A DNA stretch of 48,112 nucleotides from contig JAFUNS010000013.1 of assembly GCA_017472925.1 (NCBI GenBank), positions 1 through 48,112 on the forward strand, read 5' to 3'. Shown here piece after piece: positions 1 through 8,281 of this stretch (its first letter is position 1; each line of letters opens with the position of its first letter). Both the position numbers and the translations under genes were made by a program. This DNA is from Bacteroides sp. Lineage in GTDB: Bacteria > Bacteroidota > Bacteroidia > Bacteroidales > Bacteroidaceae. The notes beneath the pieces are model-generated. The model had not been told where the DNA came from. It saw only the letters and a list, made by a program, of their open reading frames with translations, and did no database searches.

Positions 1-809
1 CCCTTTGATTTCTTCATAAAAATCCATGCCCGTAATAATAATCACTTGCTAACCCTCATCCACGACAAACTGAAACCTATAGGTCTCTCACATTCCAAAA
101 TAATCCTTTCTTTTCGTCAAATTTTCTATAAACAATTAACAATATTACCAATGAAAGAATAAAATATTTAAGTTTCACAAGCTCAACTTTCGTGTAGATA
201 AATGAAGTTAAAGGGAGATGTTGCTTCGCTTCTGGGGAGATAAAGGTCAATAGTCTTTCAAGTGACAAGCTACGAGTGACGAATTTTGTGCCTTGGGTAC
301 TTGTAGTTAGTAGTTGATAACTCGTAACTTTTACATTCGGCCTTTAACTCCATTTATCTCCTTCTATCTCCCTTTATCTCCATAAATTCTATTTGCGAAA
401 GTTGAGTAAGATATGTTTTTGGAATCCGTTACCTTCTTCTTCCTCTCGGTCTGTTCCTGTCTGCAACTATAGCGATAGCCGCCATCATGCATCTGCGTCT
501 ATAGCTCTGCTCATCTTCGTCTGGATTGCGCCCATCCCAACAAAGGTCGGATGTGTGTAGAAAATGTACTTGAACATTTCCCACCAAACAAATTGATACA
601 TCCGGTAAAAAATAGCTTATTTCGTAATTCTATACAGAGAGTTCATTCATAGTGATTGGTACGGGTGAAATCTCAGAATACATGTTTTCGTGCAGACCAT
701 ATGTGGTAACAATGCTAACTGGAAGATTAAACCTAACATCGCTCGTAAATAATCTTTATGGGCGATGTTTGTTTTACGGCTCTACTGACTTACTGACTAC
801 ACCTTGGTC
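1..809. other. Region without a confident gene (left edge)
   Basis: No convincing complete gene is seen in this AT-rich stretch. A plus-strand frame is open from base 1 to a stop at 160-162 (53 codons) and could be the tail of a gene lying to the left, but I do not recognise it. A 63-codon minus-strand frame at 77-268 has a hydrophobic middle but no family resemblance. Short words around 186-216 recur in inverted orientation at about 343-409. An 8-bp direct repeat (TACTGACT twice) lies near 783-799. The region may be decayed accessory DNA next to the VapE unit. Confidence 0.4.
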
Positions 810-912
810 TTATAGCAAAGTATCCTACATGCCTACATACCTACATATTGTATTGTATATCAATATAATGGATAATGTAGGATGGTTTATTTATCCTACA
901 TCTATCCTACAC
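810..912 (+). repeat. Left inverted repeat arm of the VapE unit
   Basis: This ~103-bp arm is the near-identical reverse complement of 3303-3404; the outer ~37 bp (from TTATAGCAAAG inward) match perfectly, with scattered differences further in. It contains TATCCTACA at 821-829, 892-900 and 903-911 and the inverse word TGTAGGATG at 876-884. The last two opposing words can pair as a hairpin just downstream of the VapE stop codon, so the arm could also act as its terminator. Confidence 0.8.
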
Positions 913-923
913 TAATGCGAAAA

Positions 924-3014
924 TCATTGTTTTTTCAAGTAATACAGACTCCCTTTAGCGACTCTTTTATGCACTAAATTCCATTTTTGGAGCGAACGAC
1001 CGAACATATTTACCTTGTTTATTGGCAATTTGTCTTTGCTCTTCGATTGAAGATAGTTAAATATGTCCATTACAGTCATCCATTCGCCATCCTGTTGGGA
1101 GGGAGAAGCTGCTTCAAAGTGGGCGAAGAACAGTTGTTCCAATGGACTCATCTGTTCGAATTCGCGGTTCGACTCCTTCAGCAAGGCTTCGTCCTTGTCG
1201 TCCAGCCAATATCTCTCACCGTGCAGCACTTCGTGCATGGCTTGGGCATAAAGCTGTTCGTAGTTGATGGTGATGTTGGTGTCGATGGGAGCCGTCACTT
1301 CCACGCAAATGTACCGGCGGTTACCCGATGTATCGGTCAGCACATCCTTCTGGTTGGTGGTGGCAATGAACGAAGCATATCGGCGCATCTCCCTTACCGC
1401 TGTACCATAAGGCTTTCGGAGGTTGGCAACCGGCTTTTGTAACAGATGTTTTAAATAGGCTTGTTGGGTGACGCTGATTTGGTCGAACTCGTCAAGGTTG
1501 ATTAGGAAGAAACGTCCTAAACAACGCTCCGCCTCCAACTTGCTGCTGAAGTTGAGGCTGTCCGTATAGCCGAAACGGAGTTCGGGTGGCAACAGGATAC
1601 GGCAGAAGGTAGATTTGCGGAATCCTTGTGCCCCAATGAGCACCGGTGTAGTGGCATTACCCCGTTGCTTGTCCATGCCCCGCCAATGTGCCACCATGCC
1701 GAGGAACCAACGGTGGAACAATTCCCGCCAATGTGCTTGTTGGGTAGGCACACAGTCGGCCAACGGACGGATGCGGTCTTTTCCATCCCATCGGCCTACA
1801 CTGAACAGGTATTCTTCCACAGGATTGTATTGAGGTACAAAACTGGAATTCAAGTAGCGGTCCACATCTCTGTCCCACACTTGAAGCCCTTCTTTCAGTG
1901 CATTGATAATAACCTCATTACGCACTCGTTTGTCTACGGGACGGAAGTAAAAGTTCACACTGTTGCGCTCACGATATTCAAGGTCGTCGAGCACGGTGTT
2001 GAAGCGGAATTCGTAACGGCGATGGATAAATTCTTCTAATCGTAAAGCCGTTTCCTGTTCCTTGGTCAGGACCGGGCGTTCGCCAAATCCCTTCATCTCG
2101 TCGTACAAGTTGTGGAATGTGCTTCTAATCAGTTGTTCGTCCTTATAATAATAGTAGTGCATCAGGGTGCGTCGCACGGCTTCTTCTTCGGGAATGCCCG
2201 CTTTGTAACATTCTTCACCAAGATGCACGAGTAACGGCATCAAATCGTCTCCACGCTTCCAGTTCTCTAAAGTGGAAAGCACTCGTTTCAGGGCTGCCTG
2301 AAACATTTGGCCGAAAGTTTGGTAGCTTTCGAAATTATGATTGACACGAAGCAACGGATTGGCCTCCGCCTGCTTCCGTTCGCGGAAAGTCTCGTGTCCG
2401 GGGAGCGACAAAGGTTGCTCCAAGCAGAAAGGAACCGCCTGGGGATTATAGTAAGGCCGTTCGTCTACCGACATACGGCAATGTTGTTGCAGAGTAGGTT
2501 CCTTCAAGGTGATGGAGAAAGGAAGCATGGGCTGGTAACATTTCACCGCCAACCGATAGGCATGGGCATGGAAAAGTAATGCTTGTTCTTCGGTTTGTGG
2601 AAGAGTGCCGTCGGGCAACGAGAACAGCACCCATATCTTCACGCTCTTTCCGCTGGAACCGGCAAAAGCCACCAAAGTCTGTGGAAGTAAGGAGGCCTGT
2701 TCCTTGATGTGTTCCACTTCCGCCCACCCTGAAAGACGGTTCACTTCGAGTTGTACGATACCGTTATAACTTTTGAATCTGTGTTCACCGTTGGAAGTGC
2801 GTTGGTAGGTTACCGCCGGATACACACGGGGAATGCGTCCGATGTTCACAAAGTGGCAATCGCTTCCCTCCAAACGAGGAAGTACATGGCGTAATTGCGA
2901 GATATATCCATCTTTGTTCTCTTTACTCAGTTTTTCCAACCATTTTTCTAATTTACAGACACTCCATTTCTCTTTAGCGCCATCTGTATCCTTCCTGATT
3001 AATGTAATATTCAT
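924..3014 (-). CDS. VirE_N/BT4734-like primase and VapE-type helicase protein
   Basis: A 696-residue protein that looks like a primase-helicase of Bacteroides accessory DNA. Residues about 50-200 resemble the VirE_N (BT4734-like) archaeo-eukaryotic primase-type domain. Residues about 395-600 are a VapE-type P-loop ATPase with Walker A GAQGFRKST (461-469), Walker B LINLDEFD (504-511), a sensor-1-like ATTNQ (551-555) and GNRRY (564-568) as a possible arginine finger. The last ~75 residues fit the DUF3874 C-terminal module. The first motif of the primase domain reads LEVNRL at about 89-94 where family members often carry an aspartate pair, so primase activity is uncertain. The gene stands alone; the HU-like protein and amidase often found beside such genes in Bacteroides are absent. 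Family assignment is firm, biological role is not. Confidence 0.85.
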   Translation of the reverse strand: MNITLIRKDTDGAKEKWSVCKLEKWLEKLSKENKDGYISQLRHVLPRLEGSDCHFVNIGRIPRVYPAVTYQRTSNGEHRFKSYNGIVQLEVNRLSGWAEVEHIKEQASLLPQTLVAFAGSSGKSVKIWVLFSLPDGTLPQTEEQALLFHAHAYRLAVKCYQPMLPFSITLKEPTLQQHCRMSVDERPYYNPQAVPFCLEQPLSLPGHETFRERKQAEANPLLRVNHNFESYQTFGQMFQAALKRVLSTLENWKRGDDLMPLLVHLGEECYKAGIPEEEAVRRTLMHYYYYKDEQLIRSTFHNLYDEMKGFGERPVLTKEQETALRLEEFIHRRYEFRFNTVLDDLEYRERNSVNFYFRPVDKRVRNEVIINALKEGLQVWDRDVDRYLNSSFVPQYNPVEEYLFSVGRWDGKDRIRPLADCVPTQQAHWRELFHRWFLGMVAHWRGMDKQRGNATTPVLIGAQGFRKSTFCRILLPPELRFGYTDSLNFSSKLEAERCLGRFFLINLDEFDQISVTQQAYLKHLLQKPVANLRKPYGTAVREMRRYASFIATTNQKDVLTDTSGNRRYICVEVTAPIDTNITINYEQLYAQAMHEVLHGERYWLDDKDEALLKESNREFEQMSPLEQLFFAHFEAASPSQQDGEWMTVMDIFNYLQSKSKDKLPINKVNMFGRSLQKWNLVHKRVAKGSLYYLKKQ

Positions 3015-3126
3015 TGCTCTGGTTTTCTATTATTCCTCAAAGATAGTAAATAAAATTCAATCATACAAATCAATGGAAATGTTTATGCTTATCCGTGCTT
3101 ATCCGCTTATGCTTTACCTGTCATTG

Positions 3127-3214
3127 CCAGCAGTGTGGCAGAACTCTGCCAACAGTGTTGCACAACTCTGCCACCAATATGGCACTATTCTGCCAACCTA
3201 TTGGCAGAACTGGC
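3127..3214 (-). repeat. Four tandem degenerate 22-bp iteron-like units
   Basis: Four directly abutting 22-bp units start at 3127, 3149, 3171 and 3193. Each begins CCA, and units 1-3 end in CTG. Units 1 and 2 differ at about four positions; units 3 and 4 are more diverged but keep the CCA..GGCA/GCA..CTG frame. They lie ~110 bp upstream of the VapE-type start codon. Iterons in this position bind replication initiators in many plasmids; here that is inference. The words GCTTATCCG also repeat at about 3087-3105. Confidence 0.65.
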
Positions 3215-3302
3215 GGAAGCATGTATATTCATGGATAATACGTAGTGTATAACGTTGTATCTTTTATGGTGTATTAATTTACCAATAACAGGAAACATAA
3301 CC

Positions 3303-3404
3303 GTGTAGGATAGTGTAGGATAAAAAAAGTATCCTACATTACCTATTAACTTGATATACAATACCGTATGTAGGTATGTAGGCATGTAGGATACTTTGCT
3401 ATAA
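3303..3404 (-). repeat. Right inverted repeat arm of the VapE unit
   Basis: Reverse-complement partner of 810-912. It carries TGTAGGATA at 3304-3312, 3314-3322 and 3385-3393 and the inverse TATCCTACA at 3330-3338; 3314-3322 and 3330-3338 form a perfect 9-bp stem with a 7-base loop. The right end falls about 130 bp before the nrnA start codon. Confidence 0.8.
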
Positions 3405-3486
3405 ATGTTTTGAAGAATGATACATGTTATGCTTCCCTTATAAGTCATTGAACATCAGTGTCAGTATCATTGTTTTCCTTCATTTG

Positions 3487-3518
3487 TTAGAATTATCCGG
3501 AGATTATTCGTAACTTTG
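3487..3518 (+). promoter_or_regulatory. Predicted nrnA promoter
   Basis: The Bacteroidota -7 element TAACTTTG is at 3511-3518; TTAG at 3487-3490 stands 20 bp upstream where TTTG is expected. Leader about 20 nt. Confidence 0.55.
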
Positions 3519-3540
3519 CCATTCAAATAAATGAGGAATT

Positions 3541-4581
3541 ATGTTGACTAAAGTAATAGCACAAGCAAATGTAGACCATGCTGAAAAGTGGTTTGAAAAA
3601 GCAGAAAAGATAGTAATTGTAAGCCATGTGTCGCCCGATGGCGATGCCATAGGCTCTTCGTTGGGGTTATATCACTTCCTGCAGACGCAAGAAAAGACCG
3701 TGAATGTGATTGTGCCCAACCAGTTCCCCGACTTCTTGAAATGGATGCCTGGGGCCAAGGATGTGATTATTTATGACCGTTATAAGGATTTTGCCGATCG
3801 CCTTATCCGCGAAGCTGATGTGATTTGTTGCCTCGACTTCAATGAGTTGAAGCGCATTGACACTATGGAAGAAGCGGTTAGGAATGCTTCTGCGCGCAAG
3901 ATGCTGGTTGACCACCATCTCAATCCGGGTAATTTTGCGGGTATCACCATCTCGCACCCTGACATCTCGTCGACTTCCGAATTGGTGTTCCGCTTGATAT
4001 GCCGATTGGGTAATTTTGATGACATCACTCGCGAAGGGGCGGAATGTATCTATACCGGTATGATGACCGATACAGGTGGATTCACTTACAATTCCAACAA
4101 TCGTGAAATCTATTACATCATCAGCGAGTTGCTTTCAAAGGGTATTGACAAGGACCAAATCTACCGGAATACATTCAATACTCACACCGAAGGCCGTTTG
4201 CGCTTGATGGGCTATGTGCTTTATGAAAAGATGGAAATCTATCGTGATTTCAATTCGGCACTTATTTGGCTCACCAAGGAAGACCAACGCAAGTTTCAAT
4301 ACAGGAAGGGGGATACTGAGGGGTTTGTAAATATGCCGCTTTCCATGCAGGGTATCCGTTTCTCTTGTTTCCTTCGTGAAGATACCGAAAAGGACATGAT
4401 TAAGGTATCACTCCGTTCGGTGGGCGATTTCCCATGTAACAAGGTAGCTTCCGATTTCTTTGGTGGAGGCGGACATTTGAACGCATCAGGAGGGGAAGTA
4501 TACGGAACCATGGACGAAGCTATTTCTTTGTTCAAGCAAGCTTTAATCAAGTACGAAGACCAATTATTAGGCAAAAAATAG
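3541..4581 (+). CDS. nrnA: DHH/DHHA1 phosphoesterase, NrnA-type oligoribonuclease/pAp phosphatase
   Basis: A 346-residue cytoplasmic DHH-family phosphoesterase, the usual length for NrnA. It is expected to degrade short RNA oligonucleotides and to dephosphorylate 3'-phosphoadenosine 5'-phosphate. Visible metal-binding motifs are SHVSPDGDAIGSS (D33, D35), LDFN (D99) and DHH (124-126). The C-terminal DHHA1 domain has the glycine-rich GGGGHLNASGG at 308-318. It starts just beyond the VapE unit with its own promoter and is followed after 83 bp by a DUF4827 lipoprotein gene. NrnA is inferred from the domain pair; the single-stranded DNA exonuclease RecJ is excluded by the short length. Confidence 0.9.
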   Translation: MLTKVIAQANVDHAEKWFEKAEKIVIVSHVSPDGDAIGSSLGLYHFLQTQEKTVNVIVPNQFPDFLKWMPGAKDVIIYDRYKDFADRLIREADVICCLDFNELKRIDTMEEAVRNASARKMLVDHHLNPGNFAGITISHPDISSTSELVFRLICRLGNFDDITREGAECIYTGMMTDTGGFTYNSNNREIYYIISELLSKGIDKDQIYRNTFNTHTEGRLRLMGYVLYEKMEIYRDFNSALIWLTKEDQRKFQYRKGDTEGFVNMPLSMQGIRFSCFLREDTEKDMIKVSLRSVGDFPCNKVASDFFGGGGHLNASGGEVYGTMDEAISLFKQALIKYEDQLLGKK

Positions 4582-4633
4582 TTATTTTAGTATAATACGC
4601 TGGAAACAATGGTGATAATTGAAGATGATTTAT

Positions 4634-4641
4634 TACTTTTG
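4634..4641 (+). promoter_or_regulatory. Predicted -7 element for the DUF4827 gene
   Basis: TACTTTTG matches TAnnTTTG and lies 23 bp before the start codon. No good -33 element is seen. Confidence 0.45.
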
Positions 4642-4664
4642 TCCCCGATTTTAAAGAAAACAAG

Positions 4665-5300
4665 ATGAAGAAACTTGGTATATTAATGATAATTGCATTC
4701 GGATTGGGACTTGCTTTTCAGGCTTGCGACAATCATAAGACGTATGCGGAGCTGAAGGAAGAAGAACGCGATGCCATCCGTCGATTTATTGAAGTAAGGG
4801 ACATTAAAGTGATTGACGAAGACCAGTTCTTTGAACAGGATACTACTACCAATGTACAACAGAATGAATATGTACTCTTCGAAGAAAGTGGTGTATATAT
4901 GCAGGTAATTGAACGTGGTGGCGGTGAATTGTTGGAAGACGGACGTTACGAAATTCTGGTTCGTTATGAAGAAGAAGAGATAACCGAAGATGGTACAACC
5001 GATACTTTGTCGCTCAATACATGGGTGAACTATTATCCGCATCCGGATGAACTGATGATTACCAAATCGGGCAAGTCTTTGTCGGGTAGCTTGAACACTG
5101 CTGGTGCTATGTACAGCACACATGGAAGTACATCAGCCCCTTCGGCATGGATGTTGGTGTTCGATTATATTAAGCCCGGACGTAAGTTCTCCGACCGTTC
5201 GCACATCCGTTTGATTGTGCCTCATAGTGAAGGTACCATTACGGCTTCTCGAAGTGTAACTCCAGCATATTACGACATTAAATATCAATTGGCAAGATGA
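4665..5300 (+). CDS. DUF4827 family lipoprotein
   Basis: A 211-residue predicted lipoprotein. A hydrophobic signal peptide ends in a lipobox with cysteine at residue 20 (AFQAC), so the mature protein is probably membrane-anchored in the periplasm or outer membrane. The body resembles the Bacteroidales DUF4827 family, thought to have an FKBP-like fold. No catalytic residues can be assigned. The stop codon overlaps the start of the GlmM-type gene as ATGA (5297-5300), so the two are translationally coupled. Function unknown. Confidence 0.75.
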   Translation: MKKLGILMIIAFGLGLAFQACDNHKTYAELKEEERDAIRRFIEVRDIKVIDEDQFFEQDTTTNVQQNEYVLFEESGVYMQVIERGGGELLEDGRYEILVRYEEEEITEDGTTDTLSLNTWVNYYPHPDELMITKSGKSLSGSLNTAGAMYSTHGSTSAPSAWMLVFDYIKPGRKFSDRSHIRLIVPHSEGTITASRSVTPAYYDIKYQLAR

Positions 5301-6685
5301 CATTAATCAAATCTATATCGGGTATCCGTGGTACCATTGGCGGTAGTGCCGGCCAAGGTTTAAATCCATTGGATATCGTCAAGTTTACATCAGCGTATGC
5401 TACGTTGATTCGTAAGACTACAACTGTAAACAGCAACAAGATAGTAGTAGGTCGTGATGCTCGTATCTCGGGCGAAATGGTGAAGAATGTAGTGTGTGGA
5501 ACACTCATGGGTATGGGCTTCGATGTAGTGAACATTGGTCTGGCTTCTACTCCTACAACCGAGTTGGCCGTAACCATGGAAGGCGCTTGTGGAGGTATTA
5601 TTCTAACCGCCAGCCATAACCCCAAGCAATGGAATGCGTTGAAGTTGCTGAACGAAAAGGGTGAATTCCTGAATGCAGAAGAAGGTAACGAAGTGCTTCG
5701 TATTGCCGAGGCCGAAGCTTTTGAGTATGCAGATATCGACCATTTGGGTTCTTATCGCGAAGATAATACTTACAACGAAAAGCATATAGATAGCGTATTG
5801 GCCTTGAAATTGGTTGATGTAGAGGCTATTCGTAAGGCCAACTTCAAAGTGGCTATCGATTGCGTGAATTCTGTGGGGGGTGTTGTGTTGCCTCAATTGC
5901 TTGAACGTCTGGGTGTAGCGAAAGTGGAAAAGCTTTATTGCGAACCTACCGGCCATTTCCAACATAATCCGGAGCCTTTGGAAAAGAACTTGGGCGACAT
6001 AATGGGACTGATGGCCAAGGGTGGTTATGATGTAGCTTTTGTGGTTGACCCGGATGTGGACCGCTTGGCCATGATTTGTGAGGATGGTACCATGTATGGC
6101 GAAGAATATACGTTGGTCACTGTAGCCGATTATGTATTGAAGCATACACCAGGCAATACCGTTTCTAACCTCAGTTCTACTCGTGCACTTCGTGATGTTA
6201 CCCGTCAGTATGGATGTACATACAATGCTGCAGCCGTTGGCGAAGTGAATGTTGTAACCAAAATGAAGGAAACCGGTGCGGTTATTGGTGGTGAAGGTAA
6301 TGGTGGAGTTATCTATCCCGAAAGCCATTACGGACGCGATGCATTGGTGGGTATCGCCTTGTTCTTGAGCCATTTGGCGCATGAAGGTAAAAAGGTGAGC
6401 GAACTTCGTGCTTCTTATCCGCCTTATTTCATTGCAAAGAATCGCATTGACTTGACTCCTGAAACCGACGTGGATGCTATCCTTGCTAAGGTGAAGGAAT
6501 TGTATAAGGATGAAGAGATAAACGATATAGATGGTGTGAAGATTGATTTCCCCGACAAGTGGGTACACCTTCGTAAAAGTAATACAGAGCCTATCATTCG
6601 TGTCTATTCAGAGGCTTCGACCATGGAAGCAGCCGATGAAATAGGACAGAAGGTGATGGATGTTGTCTATAGTTTGGCGAAATAA
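5297..6685 (+). CDS. glmM: Phosphoglucosamine mutase (GlmM-type phosphohexomutase)
   Basis: A 462-residue alpha-D-phosphohexomutase, expected to convert glucosamine-6-phosphate to glucosamine-1-phosphate for UDP-GlcNAc, peptidoglycan and lipid A synthesis in the cytosol. The phosphoserine loop TASHNPKQWN has the catalytic Ser106; the metal loop is DPDVDR near 248-253; the sugar loop reads GGEGNGG near 330; the phosphate loop is RKSNTEPIIRV near 427. GEGNGG and RKSNTEP recall the archaeal-type GlmM branch more than the E. coli GlmM signatures, so phosphomannomutase/phosphoglucomutase activity is an alternative. It overlaps the DUF4827 gene by 4 bp and converges with the TPR regulator, leaving one base between the stops. 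Confidence 0.85.
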   Translation: MTLIKSISGIRGTIGGSAGQGLNPLDIVKFTSAYATLIRKTTTVNSNKIVVGRDARISGEMVKNVVCGTLMGMGFDVVNIGLASTPTTELAVTMEGACGGIILTASHNPKQWNALKLLNEKGEFLNAEEGNEVLRIAEAEAFEYADIDHLGSYREDNTYNEKHIDSVLALKLVDVEAIRKANFKVAIDCVNSVGGVVLPQLLERLGVAKVEKLYCEPTGHFQHNPEPLEKNLGDIMGLMAKGGYDVAFVVDPDVDRLAMICEDGTMYGEEYTLVTVADYVLKHTPGNTVSNLSSTRALRDVTRQYGCTYNAAAVGEVNVVTKMKETGAVIGGEGNGGVIYPESHYGRDALVGIALFLSHLAHEGKKVSELRASYPPYFIAKNRIDLTPETDVDAILAKVKELYKDEEINDIDGVKIDFPDKWVHLRKSNTEPIIRVYSEASTMEAADEIGQKVMDVVYSLAK

Positions 6686-6686
6686 A

Positions 6687-8276
6687 TCAAACAGGGGAAC
6701 CTAATCTTTTTAGATATTGGCTCAGACTTTCTTCTTTGGGAAGTCTGAGCTTCTCTTTTAAGCGCAATTTCTTTCTACTGATAGAGTTGGTACTGATGCA
6801 ATAGATATCCGCCAAGCTTTGTAAACTGAGATTGATTTTGATGAGGCAGCAGAAATTAATATCTTTTTCTGATAATGTGGGGCAAGTGTCTTTGAGATTT
6901 TTAATAAAATTGGGATATGAACTATCCAACATCAGACGTATTTCTGACCAATCGGTTTCGGATAAGTGTATGTGCTTTCCTTCTTCGATTGATTGGTTAT
7001 GCTCAAGTATTGGAAGTTTTTCTGCTACTTTCATACGCTTGAATAATTCTTCTCGCATCAATGCATCTTTTTCACGTAAAACAGCTTCTTTCTCACGCAG
7101 TAAACTCAGTTCTTCTTGTTGCTTTAAAAGTTGATTGTCTAATAGGAATTGTTTGTGTTCCAATTCCCGTTTCCTATGAAACCAAAGAATAATGAAAAAT
7201 CCGATTATAATAACAACAAGTAAGGCCAATCCTAAAATAGTGATTATATGTCTTTGCCTTTCAACTTTCAGTTCATTTAATAGGTTTTGCTGTTTGAGGG
7301 ATTCAAATTCTGCTCTCTGTTCCTTATAGTATATATCTCTATGCTGGTGATTTGTAGCTTGGATGGCTTTGCTGTGTGCTTGTATGGCGGGTGCAATGGC
7401 ATTTTTTTGGAGATACATATTGCCAATGCGTGTAAAGGCTTGTGAAGCAATGAATGTATTTTCACTTTCAGAAGCTATTTTATAGTGCTTCATAGCAGAA
7501 TCCGGACAATGCATTTCCATCCACAAGTCACCTTGCATTAAATTGATGTATGGAATATCTTTTCGCTTCATCCGTGCTCTGAGCTTTTTTAAATAATCCC
7601 ATGCTTTTTGATAGTTCTTTTCATAAGCTAATAGGTCAAGGATATGGTTGCTATATAGAAAAATATCTTTACCCTCTGCCATCTCTATGGATTTCATATG
7701 ATAATGTATGGCCGAATCTTTTTGTCCGATAGAATGGTATATCACTCCTAATTGCTTGTAGATATGATATAGGGGAAGCTTATTGGTCAGCTCGGCTTCT
7801 TTCAGATAGTGAATGGCGGAATCGTTTTCTGTCAACGTTGTTTTGATGAGTTGTTTATAGAAATACCATCTGGAGGAATCTTTATGAGTAATGGCGTAGA
7901 CATTCATTTGGTTGGCGAGAGAATCGGCCGAAATGGGATTTTCTAATTTCTGATAATGATAAAGCAGTTCAAAACTGCGGGTGTTGAAAGCACGTGAATG
8001 TCCAAGTGGATATGCTTTCTTGAGTATAGTCATAAGGGAATCTAATTCCTTGGAGGTAAAAGACATCAGGTATGAAATATCTGTACCCATGCGGAGATAA
8101 TGGTAATTGTTCTGTTCGGAAGGGGTGAGTGAGGTATAGTCTATCCGAATCAGATGGTATAACATGCTATCATAATGAATACCGAGCAAGTCTTCTGCCC
8201 TGTTCAAGTGTGTCCGACTTTGGTTGCAACTTGCAATCAATAAACTTATGATAGAAAAAAACAATAATCTCCGCAT
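6687..8276 (-). CDS. Membrane-anchored TPR protein with C-terminal HTH-like domain
   Basis: Annotated from ATG 8276, giving 529 residues; the longer frame would need a TTG start that coincides with the predicted -33 element. The N-terminus is a signal peptide with a lipobox-like ASC. Several tetratricopeptide-like repeats follow (two-helix units such as YHIYKQLGVIYHSIGQKDSA). Then come one transmembrane segment (ITILGLALLVVIIIGFFIIL), a coiled coil rich in LLREKEAVLREKDAL, and a C-terminal helix-turn-helix-like region (LSLQSLADIYCISTNSISRKK). This layout matches the Bacteroidales family of periplasmic-TPR regulators whose cytoplasmic end resembles LuxR/SpoIIE-type effectors. It follows a propeller lipoprotein gene on the same strand and may sense it; that pairing is inference. 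DNA binding is unproven. Confidence 0.75.
   Translation of the reverse strand: MRRLLFFSIISLLIASCNQSRTHLNRAEDLLGIHYDSMLYHLIRIDYTSLTPSEQNNYHYLRMGTDISYLMSFTSKELDSLMTILKKAYPLGHSRAFNTRSFELLYHYQKLENPISADSLANQMNVYAITHKDSSRWYFYKQLIKTTLTENDSAIHYLKEAELTNKLPLYHIYKQLGVIYHSIGQKDSAIHYHMKSIEMAEGKDIFLYSNHILDLLAYEKNYQKAWDYLKKLRARMKRKDIPYINLMQGDLWMEMHCPDSAMKHYKIASESENTFIASQAFTRIGNMYLQKNAIAPAIQAHSKAIQATNHQHRDIYYKEQRAEFESLKQQNLLNELKVERQRHIITILGLALLVVIIIGFFIILWFHRKRELEHKQFLLDNQLLKQQEELSLLREKEAVLREKDALMREELFKRMKVAEKLPILEHNQSIEEGKHIHLSETDWSEIRLMLDSSYPNFIKNLKDTCPTLSEKDINFCCLIKINLSLQSLADIYCISTNSISRKKLRLKEKLRLPKEESLSQYLKRLGSPV
6720..6758 (+). terminator. Intrinsic terminator for glmM inside the convergent gene
   Basis: GCTCAGACTT (6720-6729) pairs perfectly with AAGTCTGAGC (6741-6750) over an 11-base loop, followed on the plus strand by TTCTCTTTT. 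The hairpin lies within the last codons of the opposite-strand TPR/HTH gene. Confidence 0.65.
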
Positions 8277-8281
8277 GGGTG

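Larger units (their letters stand above)
810..3404. mobile_element. Candidate VapE-type replicon-like unit bounded by inverted repeats
   Basis: About 2.6 kb holding a single primase-helicase gene (924-3014, minus), an array of four degenerate 22-bp units upstream of it, and long inverted repeats at both ends (810-912 and 3303-3404). The parts are visible in the sequence. That they form one mobile or once-mobile unit is inference. No transposase, integrase, relaxase or clear target-site duplication is visible, so mobility would have to be supplied in trans or be lost. The nearest chromosomal gene to the right, nrnA, is intact. Confidence 0.4.

Noticed and set aside
652-915. 87-codon plus-strand frame
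   Set aside because: Its C-terminal half is the translated inverted-repeat arm and matches the frame at 3185-3448 for that reason only.
3127-3214. CRISPR array
   Set aside because: Units abut with no spacers, are only 22 bp and degenerate, and no cas genes are present.
3185-3448. 87-codon minus-strand frame
   Set aside because: It runs through iterons and the right repeat arm, has no protein family signal, and its similarity to 652-915 is explained by the DNA repeat.
5603-6568. Long (321-codon) minus-strand frame over glmM
   Set aside because: Purely a shadow of the GlmM-type gene; no promoter, no family resemblance, rich in His/Ile from codon reversal.
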